Of a stretch of 64,000 nucleotides of DNA, positions 18,361 through 26,792 are shown piece by piece (position 1 is the first letter of the stretch; each line of letters opens with the position of its first letter). This stretch comes from Carnobacteriaceae bacterium zg-84 (lineage in GTDB: Bacteria; Bacillota; Bacilli; Lactobacillales; Aerococcaceae). Where the stretch lies: the NCBI GenBank assembly GCA_013874835.1, contig CP059430.1, positions 1,444,864 through 1,508,863 on the forward strand, read 5' to 3'. A model generated the notes under the pieces. The model made no database searches. It had not been told where the DNA came from and saw only the letters and a program-made list of their open reading frames with translations. The translations under genes were made by a program, and so were the position numbers.

Positions 18361-19506
18361 ATGAAAGATATTGTCATTGTTGGTGCATTACGGACACCTA
18401 TCGGTAAATTTTTAGGAGGATTACGTCAATATTCTGCTGTTGAACTAGGTACAATAGTATCCACTACATTACTTGAAAAAACAAAAATAAATAAAGATTC
18501 TGTTGATTACGCTATTTTTGGCAATGTTCTACAAGCGAATAATGGACAAAATCCTGCTCGTCAAATTGCTTTAAAAAGTGGATTAAACCAACAAACTCCT
18601 GCCGTGACGGTTAATGAAGTTTGTGGCTCAGGCTTAAAAGCGATTATGTTAGCTTATCAATCTTTAGCTTTAGGTGATGCAAACATGATATTAGCCGGTG
18701 GTACAGAGAGCATGTCAAATGCTCCACACTACGCAATAAATGAACGAACAGGTGCTAAATATGGACATCAATCATTATTCGACAGTATTTTAGTCGACGG
18801 ATTGACAGATGCTTTTAGTCAGCAACACATGGGTCTTACCGCTGAAAATATTGCTAAAAAATACCACATTACACGTGAAGAACAGGATAATTTTGCATTC
18901 TACTCACATCAAAAAGCCATTCAACATATTCAACACGAGTCATTATGTGCTATTGATGAACTAACTCAAGACGAAAGTATTCGTTTAAATATCTCATTAG
19001 ATTCTCTGGGGAAACTCCCTCCCGCCTTTGATAAAAACGGATCGGTAACAGCAGGAAATGCTTCTCCATTAAATGATGGTGCAGCAGCATTACTCTTAAC
19101 AACACGTGATTATGCACAACAACACAACTTACCTATACTAGCAAGTATACTCGGTTATTCTGAAATTGGAAATGACCCAGACTATATGGGAATGGCTCCC
19201 GTTAATGCTGTTCATACACTATGTCAAAAAACTAGCCTCACTCTCGAGAATTTTGATTGTATTGAACTGAATGAAGCATTTGCCGCTCAAAGTCTTGCCG
19301 TGATACATGAACTTGGATTAAATCAAGAAAAAGTTAATATGTCTGGTGGAGCTATTGCTTTAGGACACCCAATCGGTGCTTCCGGAGCGAGAATTGTTGT
19401 TTCTCTTTTACATCAACTAAAAGAAACAAAAGGAACATACGGATTAGCAACACTTTGTGTTGGTGGTGGTATTGGTATTGCACTCGCTATTAAAAACGAA
19501 CAATAA
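18361..19506 (+). CDS. Acetyl-CoA C-acetyltransferase (thiolase)
   Basis: Condenses two acetyl-CoA to acetoacetyl-CoA; in Lactobacillales this usually feeds the mevalonate pathway. The thiolase residues are present: nucleophile Cys in NEVCGSGLKA (Cys88), the His of GHPIGASGAR (about 336) and the second Cys in CVGGGIG (about 366). 381 residues is slightly short for the family (about 390), through a compact loop after VDGLTDAF. AAAAAGGATG lies upstream. It is a single-gene unit with its own promoter and a strong terminator; no other mevalonate gene is in the window. Confidence 0.94.
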   Translation: MKDIVIVGALRTPIGKFLGGLRQYSAVELGTIVSTTLLEKTKINKDSVDYAIFGNVLQANNGQNPARQIALKSGLNQQTPAVTVNEVCGSGLKAIMLAYQSLALGDANMILAGGTESMSNAPHYAINERTGAKYGHQSLFDSILVDGLTDAFSQQHMGLTAENIAKKYHITREEQDNFAFYSHQKAIQHIQHESLCAIDELTQDESIRLNISLDSLGKLPPAFDKNGSVTAGNASPLNDGAAALLLTTRDYAQQHNLPILASILGYSEIGNDPDYMGMAPVNAVHTLCQKTSLTLENFDCIELNEAFAAQSLAVIHELGLNQEKVNMSGGAIALGHPIGASGARIVVSLLHQLKETKGTYGLATLCVGGGIGIALAIKNEQ

Positions 19507-19523
19507 AATAGAATTATATCAAT

Positions 19524-19572
19524 AAAAAGCTTGAAATCAACATCTTAAATATGTTGATTTTAAGCTTTTTTT
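19524..19572 (+). terminator. Terminator of the thiolase gene
   Basis: A 16-bp stem (AGCTTGAAATCAACAT with its near-complement, one G-U pair), 7-nt loop and a seven-T run. Confidence 0.9.
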
Positions 19573-19639
19573 ACTCTTCGTTAAATCATATTGATGGATT
19601 ACTCCTGATAACAGAATTTAACGAAGAACCTTTTTTCAT

Positions 19640-19674
19640 AATCAATAAGACCAGTAGAGAAATCTACTGGTCTT
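19640..19674 (-). terminator. Terminator of rplK-rplA
   Basis: Perfect 12-bp stem AAGACCAGTAGA/TCTACTGGTCTT around a TTTC loop, 10 bp after the rplA stop; the T run is weak (ATTGATTATG then six T a little later). Confidence 0.7.
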
Positions 19675-19684
19675 ATATCTTCTA

Positions 19685-20374
19685 TTATAATGTGTTGCTA
19701 TCTACACGAACACCAGGTCCTAATGTAGATGTTAATGATACATTTTTAATGTATTGTCCTTTAGCAGTTGATGGTTTGATACGAACAACTGTTTCATGGA
19801 TTGCTTTTAAGTTTTCTAATAATTTTTCGTTATCGAATGATACTTTACCAACTGTTACGTGCAAGTTACCTGCTTTATCAGCACGGTATGTTACTTTACC
19901 AGCTTTGATTTCTTCAACAGCTTTTGTAACATCCATTGTTACTGTACCAGTTTTAGGGTTTGGCATTAAGCCTTTAGGTCCTAATACACGACCTAAACGA
20001 CCAACTTGACCCATCATATCAGGTGTTGCAACGATAACATCGAAGTCGAACCATCCACCTGCAACTTTTTCGATTAAGTCAACTTCACCAACAAAATCTG
20101 CTCCAGCTGCTTCTGCTTCTTTCGCTTTTTCGCCTTTAGCAAATACTAATACACGAGCTGTTTTACCAGTACCATGTGGTAATACGATAGCACCACGTAA
20201 TTGTTGGTCTGCTTTTCTTGTATCAATACCTAAACGGTAAGCAACTTCAACTGTTGCGTCAAATTTTGCATAGTCTGTTTCTTTTACTAATGCAACTGCT
20301 TCTTCTGCTGAATATGATTTTGTTGCATCAATTTTCGCAGCAGCTGCTTGGAATTTTTTACTTTTCTTTGCCAT
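19685..20374 (-). CDS. rplA: 50S ribosomal protein L1
   Basis: Large-subunit protein of the mobile L1 stalk and a translational repressor of its own operon. 229 residues from the ATG at 20374 (AGGAGGAAG upstream; the frame extends further without a ribosome binding site). Typical motifs include [37 protein letters not shown] and [18 protein letters not shown]. It follows rplK by 100 bp, and that gap contains a stem-loop that mimics the L1 site on 23S rRNA, suggesting separate control of this gene. Confidence 0.98.
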   Translation of the reverse strand: MAKKSKKFQAAAAKIDATKSYSAEEAVALVKETDYAKFDATVEVAYRLGIDTRKADQQLRGAIVLPHGTGKTARVLVFAKGEKAKEAEAAGADFVGEVDLIEKVAGGWFDFDVIVATPDMMGQVGRLGRVLGPKGLMPNPKTGTVTMDVTKAVEEIKAGKVTYRADKAGNLHVTVGKVSFDNEKLLENLKAIHETVVRIKPSTAKGQYIKNVSLTSTLGPGVRVDSNTL

Positions 20375-20389
20375 TTTTCTTCCTCCTAT

Positions 20390-20417
20390 TGTGGTTTTAA
20401 CGGTTTGACCTCCCACA
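20390..20417 (-). promoter_or_regulatory. Putative L1-binding site between rplK and rplA
   Basis: Minus strand reads TGTGG-GA-GGT-CAA-ACC-GTTAAAA-CCACA: outer stem TGTGG/CCACA, inner stem GGT/ACC, and an asymmetric internal loop GA opposite GTTAAAA. This repeats the GUGGGAGG...AAA..CCAC arrangement of the L1 stalk on 23S rRNA. It lies 15 bp before the rplA ATG. Confidence 0.7.
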
Positions 20418-20474
20418 GATTAAAGACCTTGTTTTAATCTAGTATGAGAAGCTGTCTGTGTCGGTTTTGACTGA

Positions 20475-20900
20475 TTAGTCAGCTACGGTGAAGCCCATTG
20501 AACGTGCTGTACCTTCAACCATACGCATAGCAGCTTCTACGCTTGCTGCGTTTAAATCTGGTGCTTTTAATTCAGCGATTTCTTTAACTTGTTGACGAGT
20601 AACTGTCGCTACTTTTTTCTTGTTAGGTTCTCCAGAACCTTTTTCTACTTTAGCTGCTTTTTTCAATAATACTGCAGCTGGTGGTGTTTTTGTTACGAAA
20701 TCGAATGAACGATCTTCATAAACACTAATAACAACAGGAATAATTAAACCTGCTTGGTCAGCTGTACGTGCATTGAATTCTTTACAGAATCCCATGATGT
20801 TTACTTGTGCTTGACCTAATGTTGACCCTACTGGTGGAGCTGGTGTTGCTTTTCCTGCAGGGATTTGCAATTTAACAATTTTGACAACTTTTTTAGCCAC
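20475..20900 (-). CDS. rplK: 50S ribosomal protein L11
   Basis: Large-subunit protein of the GTPase-associated centre, needed for factor function and for stringent-response signalling. 141 residues with [19 protein letters not shown] at the start, [17 protein letters not shown], and the C-terminal domain [24 protein letters not shown]. The start codon is GTG with AAGGAGGAATG upstream; no in-frame ATG competes. It heads the rplK-rplA operon, with a leader containing a candidate L1-binding site. Confidence 0.98.
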   Translation of the reverse strand: MAKKVVKIVKLQIPAGKATPAPPVGSTLGQAQVNIMGFCKEFNARTADQAGLIIPVVISVYEDRSFDFVTKTPPAAVLLKKAAKVEKGSGEPNKKKVATVTRQQVKEIAELKAPDLNAASVEAAMRMVEGTARSMGFTVAD

Positions 20901-20930
20901 GAAACATTCCTCCTTGATTAAGTCCGTGAT

Positions 20931-20966
20931 GTGGTTTAATGGGGTTTAAAAGATTTCCCCTCCCAC
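20931..20966 (-). promoter_or_regulatory. Putative L1-binding site in the rplK leader
   Basis: Minus strand: GTGG-GA-GGGG, 12-nt loop, CCCC-ATTAAA-CCAC. Outer stem GTGG/CCAC, inner stem GGGG/CCCC, asymmetric loop GA opposite ATTAAA, the same plan as the site before rplA. Expected to mediate L1 autoregulation. Confidence 0.7.
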
Positions 20967-20995
20967 GCCTACGTTCTGTACAAACGTACTGATAT

Positions 20996-21024
20996 ATATT
21001 ATCAAATACTGATAACTTTTTCAA
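20996..21024 (-). promoter_or_regulatory. Promoter of rplK-rplA
   Basis: Minus strand TTGAAA, 17-bp spacer, TAATAT (an alternative GATAAT lies 2 bp closer). A 17-bp near-palindrome centred on GTAC, ACGTT-TGTACA-AACGT-like, lies at the start point (20971-20987). The 314-bp gap to the next gene (20901-21214) otherwise holds the L1 site, and a terminator; between 21025 and 21156 nothing else was recognised. Confidence 0.55.
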
Positions 21025-21156
21025 GTATTTTCTTTAGTTAATCAATTATTTTCATAAAAGCATACTAAAATAAAAAAATCAGATAAAAGACTATATTTTT
21101 ACGTCTTCATCAGATAAGACAATATATTTTAATGCTACAATACCATTTTAAGTGCA

Positions 21157-21192
21157 GAAAAAGGTAGTGAATGGTAGATACCATTCGCTACC
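21157..21192 (-). terminator. Terminator of the murF-side transcript (after the glutaredoxin-like gene)
   Basis: Minus strand GGTAGCGAATGGT, ATCT loop, ACCATTCACTACC (one C-A mismatch), then TTTTTCTG. Confidence 0.75.
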
Positions 21193-21214
21193 CATATACT
21201 CACTTTTTTATCCA

Positions 21215-21490
21215 TTAAATAACTGGTGGTGTGCATGTTGTCCCTAAAATATCATTAAAATCAAATATAAATTGATTGTTTTCAGTGACTAGCACAGGAA
21301 CTCCAACAAATCCCCATTTTTTTCGTTCATTGAATTCAGCACGTTCATCACGCAACTGTAAAAAACGTTTTAGGTTTTTCATACTTTCTGTAATATCTAC
21401 CGCTTCGTATGAAATATTTCTTTCTTTTAATGCTTCTACAAATGGTGGAGTATCTGGACAAAGTGAACTGTAGTATAAAACGTGTGCCAT
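21215..21490 (-). CDS. Glutaredoxin-related protein
   Basis: 91-residue thioredoxin-fold protein. The N-terminal strand HVLYYSSLCPDTPPFVEALKERNISYEAVDI carries CPDT in the place of the CxxC redox motif, so only one Cys is at the active site; VGVPVLVTENNQFIFDFN is the typical cis-proline (GVPV) region. An additional Cys near the C-terminus (TTCTPPVI) might act as a partner. The family is an uncharacterised branch of glutaredoxin-like proteins. It is the last gene of a purR-trmH-membrane protein-glutaredoxin set and is followed by a terminator. Confidence 0.8.
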   Translation of the reverse strand: MAHVLYYSSLCPDTPPFVEALKERNISYEAVDITESMKNLKRFLQLRDERAEFNERKKWGFVGVPVLVTENNQFIFDFNDILGTTCTPPVI

Positions 21491-21508
21491 GTATAATATC
21501 CTTTCTCA

Positions 21509-21814
21509 TTAAAATACTAACGCCCATACGATATACGCATGTAATGCAAAGCGTATCGTATGATGTAGCCAGTTGATACGTCCTTTTCGTAATGCAATCT
21601 CAAATGGTGCTAACTGCAATAATGTCACAGATAGTATCACGACAAATGTGTGATTGACTAACTGTTGATTGATATGTAGCACTACACAATAAGCTAATAA
21701 AACAGCTCCTGAAAATAAACTTGTTAAAGCTGATTTCGGAATTCTTCTCCAACTTGTTGCAATCGCAAATAATATAAATAAAGCATACGCTCCTGCAATA
21801 ATATCAACAACCAT
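21509..21814 (-). CDS. Small four-helix membrane protein, uncharacterised
   Basis: 101 residues almost entirely hydrophobic, with four predicted membrane helices (about 4-20, 30-48, 56-72, 84-101). No motif was recognised. The start has AGGAGGGTATT nearby, 9 bp after the RNA methyltransferase stop, so it is part of that transcript. Function unknown. Confidence 0.7.
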   Translation of the reverse strand: MVVDIIAGAYALFILFAIATSWRRIPKSALTSLFSGAVLLAYCVVLHINQQLVNHTFVVILSVTLLQLAPFEIALRKGRINWLHHTIRFALHAYIVWALVF

Positions 21815-21823
21815 AATACCCTC

Positions 21824-22579
21824 CTATTTTTTTACAAAATGATACATCATAATCCCAGCAGCCACGGCAACATTTAATGATTCTGCTTGTCCTAAAATAG
21901 GAATATACACATTTTGTGTTGTCATGTTTAAAATGTCTTTTTGAATACCATTTCCTTCATTTCCGACAATAATTGCACAATGTTCTTGATATGGAACCTC
22001 TTGCAAACGTATAGCTTTATGATTTAATTCTGTACCAAAAACAGATATGTTTTCTTTTTTGAATAAAGCAATAGACTCACATAAATCCATGTGATAAATC
22101 GGAATATGGAACTGACTCCCTTGCATCGAACGTACTGTTTTTCCGTTGTAAATATCGACACAATTTTTCCCAATCACAACACCTTGAAAGCCCGCTGCAT
22201 CTGCTGTCCGAATAATCGTTCCAACATTCCCAGGATCTTGTAAACTGTCTAATAAGATATACTTCCCTTTTGGTTTTTCTAATACTTTTTTAGACATCTT
22301 AACGACACAAAAAATAGATTGTGACGTTGTTGTTTCTGAAATTTCTTTCAAGATACTCTCAGATAAAATATATATTGGAACATCAATCTGTATGGTTAAT
22401 CGTTCATATACCTCTTTCGACATCATACAATATAAGGCTTGTTGACTATTTAACGCATCCAACACTAAATGATACCCCTCAAGGACATATAGTTGTTCTT
22501 TTTTTCGACCTTTTGCCGTGAGTAATTTTTTCCACAATTTTGCTTGTGCATTTTGTAAGGATGTCACTTCTTGTATCAT
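21824..22579 (-). CDS. TrmH/SpoU-family RNA 2'-O-methyltransferase (YsgA-like)
   Basis: SAM-dependent rRNA or tRNA ribose methyltransferase. An N-terminal substrate-binding region (EGYHLVLDAL) precedes the SPOUT domain, with the three trefoil motifs LLDSLQDPGNVGTIIRTADAAGF, IIVGNEGNGI and IPILGQAESLNVAVAAGIMMY. The start at 22579 has ATGGAGAA upstream; the longer frame from 22591 has none. 251 residues fits the family. The target nucleotide is not predictable. It starts about 20 bp after purR and is co-transcribed. Confidence 0.92.
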   Translation of the reverse strand: MIQEVTSLQNAQAKLWKKLLTAKGRKKEQLYVLEGYHLVLDALNSQQALYCMMSKEVYERLTIQIDVPIYILSESILKEISETTTSQSIFCVVKMSKKVLEKPKGKYILLDSLQDPGNVGTIIRTADAAGFQGVVIGKNCVDIYNGKTVRSMQGSQFHIPIYHMDLCESIALFKKENISVFGTELNHKAIRLQEVPYQEHCAIIVGNEGNGIQKDILNMTTQNVYIPILGQAESLNVAVAAGIMMYHFVKK

Positions 22580-22597
22580 CTTATTCTCCATATAGCT

Positions 22598-23425
22598 TTA
22601 TTTTGTACGTTTTTCTATATAGTTACCTAAACTTGTTTTAATAAATTTTGTACGATAATCTAATTGGTCAATTTTTAATAAAGACGTAAATGACGGTACT
22701 TCTAGTTTACCTTGGAATTTTGCTTGAATCAAAACAGCAATACCTGCTACTTTTGCTTCAAACTCTTCAACTAAACTATACATACCATTCACTGTTCCGC
22801 CTCCTTTTAAGAAGTCGTCTACAATTAAGACACGTTCACCTGCTTTTAAGCTACGTTTAGATAATTCCATTCTTTCCACACGTGTCGATGTTGGTGATGC
22901 ATAATTCACACTCACAGTAGCCCCTTCTGTTACTTTTGAGTCACGTCTTACAATAACAAACGGTACACCTAATTCGTGTGCAACAGCTTGAGCAAGAGGA
23001 ACACCCTTTGTTGCAACGGTCATAACAACATCAATACGTTTTGTCATGTATAATGTCGCAATAAGTTTTCCAATACGTGATAATAAATTAGGGTCACTTA
23101 GTAAATCTGAAATATAGACATAATTTCCCGGAAGTACACGCTCAGGATCTTCTAATTTAGATTGTAAAAAAGATAATGTTTGTTTGGCGTCATAAATGGA
23201 CATCAGCGGAATATACCGTGCTCCACCCGCAGCTCCGGGAATCGTTTCAACAGTCCCTGTTCCTCTTTTTTCAAGGGTTTCTTTAATAATGAATAAATCT
23301 TCACTAATCGATGATTTTGCAGCGTCATATTTACTGGCAAAAAAAGATAGTGGAATCAATTTTATCGGATTAGATATTAAATATTGTGTCATATCAATTA
23401 GTCGTTCTGTTCGTCTTACTCTCAT
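22598..23425 (-). CDS. purR: Pur operon repressor
   Basis: DNA-binding regulator of purine synthesis genes, released by PRPP. 275 residues: an N-terminal winged-helix part (RRTERLIDMTQYLISNPIKLIPLSFFASKYDAAKSSISEDL) fused to a phosphoribosyltransferase-like domain with the PRPP motif VLIVDDFLKGGGT and ATKGVPLAQAVA. This fusion is diagnostic of Gram-positive PurR. In some lactic acid bacteria the same fold acts as an activator. It has GAGGTG before the ATG and its own promoter. Confidence 0.96.
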   Translation of the reverse strand: MRVRRTERLIDMTQYLISNPIKLIPLSFFASKYDAAKSSISEDLFIIKETLEKRGTGTVETIPGAAGGARYIPLMSIYDAKQTLSFLQSKLEDPERVLPGNYVYISDLLSDPNLLSRIGKLIATLYMTKRIDVVMTVATKGVPLAQAVAHELGVPFVIVRRDSKVTEGATVSVNYASPTSTRVERMELSKRSLKAGERVLIVDDFLKGGGTVNGMYSLVEEFEAKVAGIAVLIQAKFQGKLEVPSFTSLLKIDQLDYRTKFIKTSLGNYIEKRTK

Positions 23426-23462
23426 ATTTTACACCTCTACCTTTCATATAAAGTCATCATTT

Positions 23463-23491
23463 AGTATAACGTTTTAGCATATATTTTTCAA
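23463..23491 (-). promoter_or_regulatory. Promoter of purR
   Basis: Minus strand TTGAAA, 17-bp spacer, TATACT. Confidence 0.75.
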
Positions 23492-23501
23492 ACCATTCAC
23501 C

Positions 23502-24863
23502 TTAATTGTTTGGATTTTTTAATGCTTCTACGACGGATAATAAATTCGTGCCAAAACTGGATTTTATTAAAATTGTATCTTTCTCTTGTAATGTATTTTT
23601 CAATAATTGAATGAATGTATCGTGATTGTCTTTTTCATAAAATACAGGTATTTGTTTAGTGCTTAGCACCTCTTTTAATGCTCGCATATGTTCACCAAAT
23701 AAATATAAACAATCTAAATGATGTTCATCAATAACACTTGCGATACTAGCATGTAAGATATCACTTTCTTGCCCTAATTCACGCATATCTCCCAACACAG
23801 CAATTTTTCTTCCAGATACGTTTAAGGTTTGGAAATCTTTCAATATTGCTTTCATAGATGTTGGGCTAGCATTATATGCGTCATTTAATAATGTTGTATG
23901 ATAAATCCCATCCACCCATTCTGTTCGATTAGCGGTTAGTGTAAATGTTGCTAATGCTTGAATTTGCGTTTCCATAGGAACTTGGAAAAAGTTTCCTACC
24001 AATATAGCAGCTGCAGCATTTTTTGCATTATATTTACCAATAATCTTCAATTGGATAGATTGGTCACTATTTTTTAGTGTAAAGTGCGTTCCATACTGAT
24101 TAGTTGAAATATTTTCAATACACAAGAAAGCATCTTTTTGTTCACCAAATGTTTGTGTAAAAGGATACTTATTTTGTAATAATGGTTCATCAGCAGGTAC
24201 AATAAGGATACCTTTATCGCGTAAACCAGCTGTCATTTCTAATTTGGCTTTAGCAATTCCTTCTCGAGAACCTAAAAATTCTAAATGACTATCGCCAATC
24301 AATGTAATCACAGCTATCATCGGTTTTGCTAATGTAGATAATTGCTCGATTTGTCCAAATCCATCCATACCCATTTCCAAAACAAGTATATCCGTTTGTT
24401 CAGGAGCATCTAAAATTGTTTTTGGTACACCTATTTCATTATTATAGTTTCCTTGTGTTTTATACACAGAATAAGACGTTTCTAAAATAGCAGCAACCAT
24501 ATCTTTTGTTGTTGTTTTTCCATTACTTCCTGTAATGGCCACCACTTTCATCTGAGTTGTTTCTAAATAGTAACTTGCTAAATCATGAAATGCTTGTAAT
24601 GTATCATCCACAAAAATACACGCAATCCCCTCTGGTGCTTCATCTTGTGATCTGTCCCAAAATGTCACAGTCGCACCTTGTTCAATTGCTTTTTCAACAT
24701 AATCATGCCCGTCACTATTTCCTCTTAAAGGGACAAATAAACTCCCTGTTTTGCAAAGTGATGTATTAAATTGTACATTTGTAACAGGTGCAAAACGATT
24801 ACTTGATGTATAATCAATGGCTCTTACAGCTTTCACGATTTCAACAATCGTCATTTCTCTCAT
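23502..24863 (-). CDS. murF: UDP-N-acetylmuramoyl-tripeptide-D-alanyl-D-alanine ligase
   Basis: Adds D-Ala-D-Ala to UDP-MurNAc-tripeptide, the last cytosolic step of the peptidoglycan precursor. Mur ligase domains are in order: N-terminal (SLFVPLRGNSDGHDYVEKAIEQGA), ATP-binding VVAITGSNGKTTTKDMVAAIL, central LEMGMDGFGQIEQLS and NAKNAAAAILVG, and C-terminal LNDAYNASPTSMKAIL and VLGDMRELG. About 453 residues. The start is uncertain between ATG 24863, ATG 24854 and GTG 24872, none with a strong ribosome binding site; 24863 is a compromise. Its substrate D-Ala-D-Ala is made by the ddl product encoded just upstream. Confidence 0.95.
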   Translation of the reverse strand: MREMTIVEIVKAVRAIDYTSSNRFAPVTNVQFNTSLCKTGSLFVPLRGNSDGHDYVEKAIEQGATVTFWDRSQDEAPEGIACIFVDDTLQAFHDLASYYLETTQMKVVAITGSNGKTTTKDMVAAILETSYSVYKTQGNYNNEIGVPKTILDAPEQTDILVLEMGMDGFGQIEQLSTLAKPMIAVITLIGDSHLEFLGSREGIAKAKLEMTAGLRDKGILIVPADEPLLQNKYPFTQTFGEQKDAFLCIENISTNQYGTHFTLKNSDQSIQLKIIGKYNAKNAAAAILVGNFFQVPMETQIQALATFTLTANRTEWVDGIYHTTLLNDAYNASPTSMKAILKDFQTLNVSGRKIAVLGDMRELGQESDILHASIASVIDEHHLDCLYLFGEHMRALKEVLSTKQIPVFYEKDNHDTFIQLLKNTLQEKDTILIKSSFGTNLLSVVEALKNPNN

Positions 24864-24895
24864 ATTCTTCACTCATTTCATTTAACATTAAACTA

Positions 24896-24924
24896 AGTAT
24901 ATCAGTGGATACTTTCCTTTTCAA
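24896..24924 (-). promoter_or_regulatory. Promoter of murF
   Basis: Minus strand TTGAAA, 17-bp spacer, TATACT, immediately after the ddl terminator. Confidence 0.75.
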
Positions 24925-24931
24925 TTCATTA

Positions 24932-24966
24932 TTATAAAAATTCCACATCGTTAGATGTGGAATTTT
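24932..24966 (-). terminator. Terminator of the hprK-to-ddl operon
   Basis: 13-bp stem AAAATTCCACATC/GATGTGGAATTTT with a TAAC loop, T-rich tail, directly after the ddl stop. Confidence 0.85.
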
Positions 24967-24968
24967 AT

Positions 24969-26015
24969 TTATTCTACCATTTGATATACTCTTTTTTCTT
25001 CATATCTTTTAACAGCTAAATCTAATAGCATATTCACTAAATCAGCATAAGGGATACCCGTAGCTTCCCATAATAAAGGATACATACTAAATTGTGTAAA
25101 TCCTGGCAAAGTATTTACTTCATTGATATAAATTTTATTATCTTCCGTTAAGAAAAAGTCACATCTTGTTAAACCACTGCCATCAATCGCTTCAAAAGCT
25201 TGAATAGCATATTGTCGTAATGTTTCGCTAATATCTTCTGGAATTTGTGCTGGAATTTGTAAAGTTGCTTGATTGTTTTTATATTTTTCTTCAAAATCAT
25301 AAAAATCAACCACTTTTACTACTTCACCAACAACAGATGCTTTTATATCATCATATCCTAAGACAGCAACTTCCAATTCTCTAGCAATCACACCTTTTTC
25401 AACGACAACACGTCTATCAAAGGATAAAGCTAATTCAATCGCTTTGATTAACTCATCTTTATTCGTTGCTTTTGAAATCCCTACACTTGAACCTAAATTA
25501 GCTGGCTTTACAAACATTGGATACGTTAATTCTTTTTCGCAAAGTGTCACGACTGTTTCAGCACTAGATAACCATTGCTTTTTCAAAATAGTCACATAAG
25601 GTAATTGTGGTAAACCAGCTTGTGCAAATAATTTTTTTGAAATAATTTTATCCATACCACATGCACTTGCTAAAACACCTGTCCCAACATAAGCAGTATC
25701 AAGAATTTCAAATAAACCTTGAACAGTACCATCCTCTCCATTTGGCCCATGCAACACAGGAAAGACAACGGCATTTTCTTCTTTTACAACCGTTGGTAAA
25801 ACAGATTGTCCTACTTTTTCCCATGTTAAAACAGCTTCATTTTCAACAGGTTGTGTTAATGTCTGCCCTAAAATCCAATCTCCATTTTTTTGAATATAAA
25901 TTGGTTTTACTGTATAAGTATCATAAGAAATAGCTTTTAAGATATTAAATGCTGTCAGAATAGAAATATCGTGTTCTTGACTTTTCCCACCATAAATTAA
26001 AAATAATGTTTTCAT
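24969..26015 (-). CDS. ddl: D-alanine-D-alanine ligase
   Basis: ATP-grasp ligase joining two D-Ala for cell wall precursors. 348 residues; motifs LIYGGKSQEHDISILTA, HGPNGEDGTVQG, FVKPANLGSSVGISKA, and EVNTLPGFTQFSMYP. In the omega-loop segment DFYDFEEKYKN the residue after the conserved Lys is Tyr, the state associated with D-Ala-D-Ala products; enzymes making D-Ala-D-Lac have Phe there. Intrinsic high-level vancomycin resistance through this gene is therefore not expected. It is the last gene of a block running from hprK and has a terminator. Confidence 0.96.
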   Translation of the reverse strand: MKTLFLIYGGKSQEHDISILTAFNILKAISYDTYTVKPIYIQKNGDWILGQTLTQPVENEAVLTWEKVGQSVLPTVVKEENAVVFPVLHGPNGEDGTVQGLFEILDTAYVGTGVLASACGMDKIISKKLFAQAGLPQLPYVTILKKQWLSSAETVVTLCEKELTYPMFVKPANLGSSVGISKATNKDELIKAIELALSFDRRVVVEKGVIARELEVAVLGYDDIKASVVGEVVKVVDFYDFEEKYKNNQATLQIPAQIPEDISETLRQYAIQAFEAIDGSGLTRCDFFLTEDNKIYINEVNTLPGFTQFSMYPLLWEATGIPYADLVNMLLDLAVKRYEEKRVYQMVE

Positions 26016-26027
26016 ATAGTTCTCCTA

Positions 26028-26783
26028 TTAGAATGTTCTACTTTCTAAATTAAAAGCATCTTTAGCTTCTTGTGGTGCATCTTTAACACTCGTTTTATTC
26101 TTCAAACGTCCACGCACAACATAGCGTTGTAGCCCTTCTAAATCAGCACATGTAATCAACGTCACAATATCTTCATCTGGTGTATCATCCACTAATTCCA
26201 CACGCTCTGGTGCAACTGTTTCATGCCAGTATACTTCATATTCATAAACATTTTCTAAATCAGTTAAGTAAACTTTTGCCCCATTTTGAATATTTAATAA
26301 TGGTGTAAACAACATTTTACCATCTCCGGCTGTTGTATAGTGACTAGCCAATGGATAATTCCCTTTTCCCATTTCTTGATCGGCACGAAGTGTTCCAGCA
26401 CCAACTAACATATTCAAATCACTCACGCCTTTAGCAATCGTCAACTTAATACCTACGGACGGTACAGCGATTTCACCAATAGACGGTACTTTAGCATTGG
26501 CTAAACTTGCTTGTAATACTGTTTCAAAACTAATTGGATGAATATCTGCATAATCAAAATTCGCTTCTACTTTTTTGTTTTCAGCAATTTCACTAACCGT
26601 GACAGGTTTTTGTTGTGTAATCTGATGTGTTAACATCATGTTACGAATTTGATTTGAGAAAATCAACACTATACCTATGATTGCTAATAATATAGCTAGT
26701 GCTGTTACCCATTTATTTGAACGTGCTCCTTTTTGACGTTTTTCTTGTCGTTCTCTTTGTAATCTTTGTTCTCGTCTGCCCAT
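26028..26783 (-). CDS. srtA: Class A sortase
   Basis: Membrane transpeptidase that cleaves LPXTG-type signals and anchors proteins to peptidoglycan. A basic N-terminus and one membrane helix (about 25-45) lead to the sortase barrel: ASHYTTAGDG with the catalytic His, TLITCADLEGLQRYVVRG with Cys212 and the Arg at 220. 251 residues. It lies between trxB and ddl with 10-13 bp gaps. It is the only sortase here and is the likely partner of the FPKTG adhesin at 5.7 kb and the LPKTN glycosidase at 31.6 kb. Confidence 0.95.
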   Translation of the reverse strand: MGRREQRLQRERQEKRQKGARSNKWVTALAILLAIIGIVLIFSNQIRNMMLTHQITQQKPVTVSEIAENKKVEANFDYADIHPISFETVLQASLANAKVPSIGEIAVPSVGIKLTIAKGVSDLNMLVGAGTLRADQEMGKGNYPLASHYTTAGDGKMLFTPLLNIQNGAKVYLTDLENVYEYEVYWHETVAPERVELVDDTPDEDIVTLITCADLEGLQRYVVRGRLKNKTSVKDAPQEAKDAFNLESRTF

Positions 26784-26792
26784 TTTATCTCC

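Noticed and set aside
18865-18890. parS-like sequence around ACACGTGAAG in the thiolase gene
   Set aside because: Only 11 of 16 positions match and it lies in conserved coding sequence.
19551-20009. 152-codon + strand frame across the rplA 3' end
   Set aside because: Shadow of rplA on the opposite strand; spans two terminators.
21025-21156. Two copies of ATCAGATAA-AGAC in the gap upstream of rplK
   Set aside because: Short, imperfect direct repeat with no associated promoter or gene; not distinguishable from chance in AT-rich DNA.
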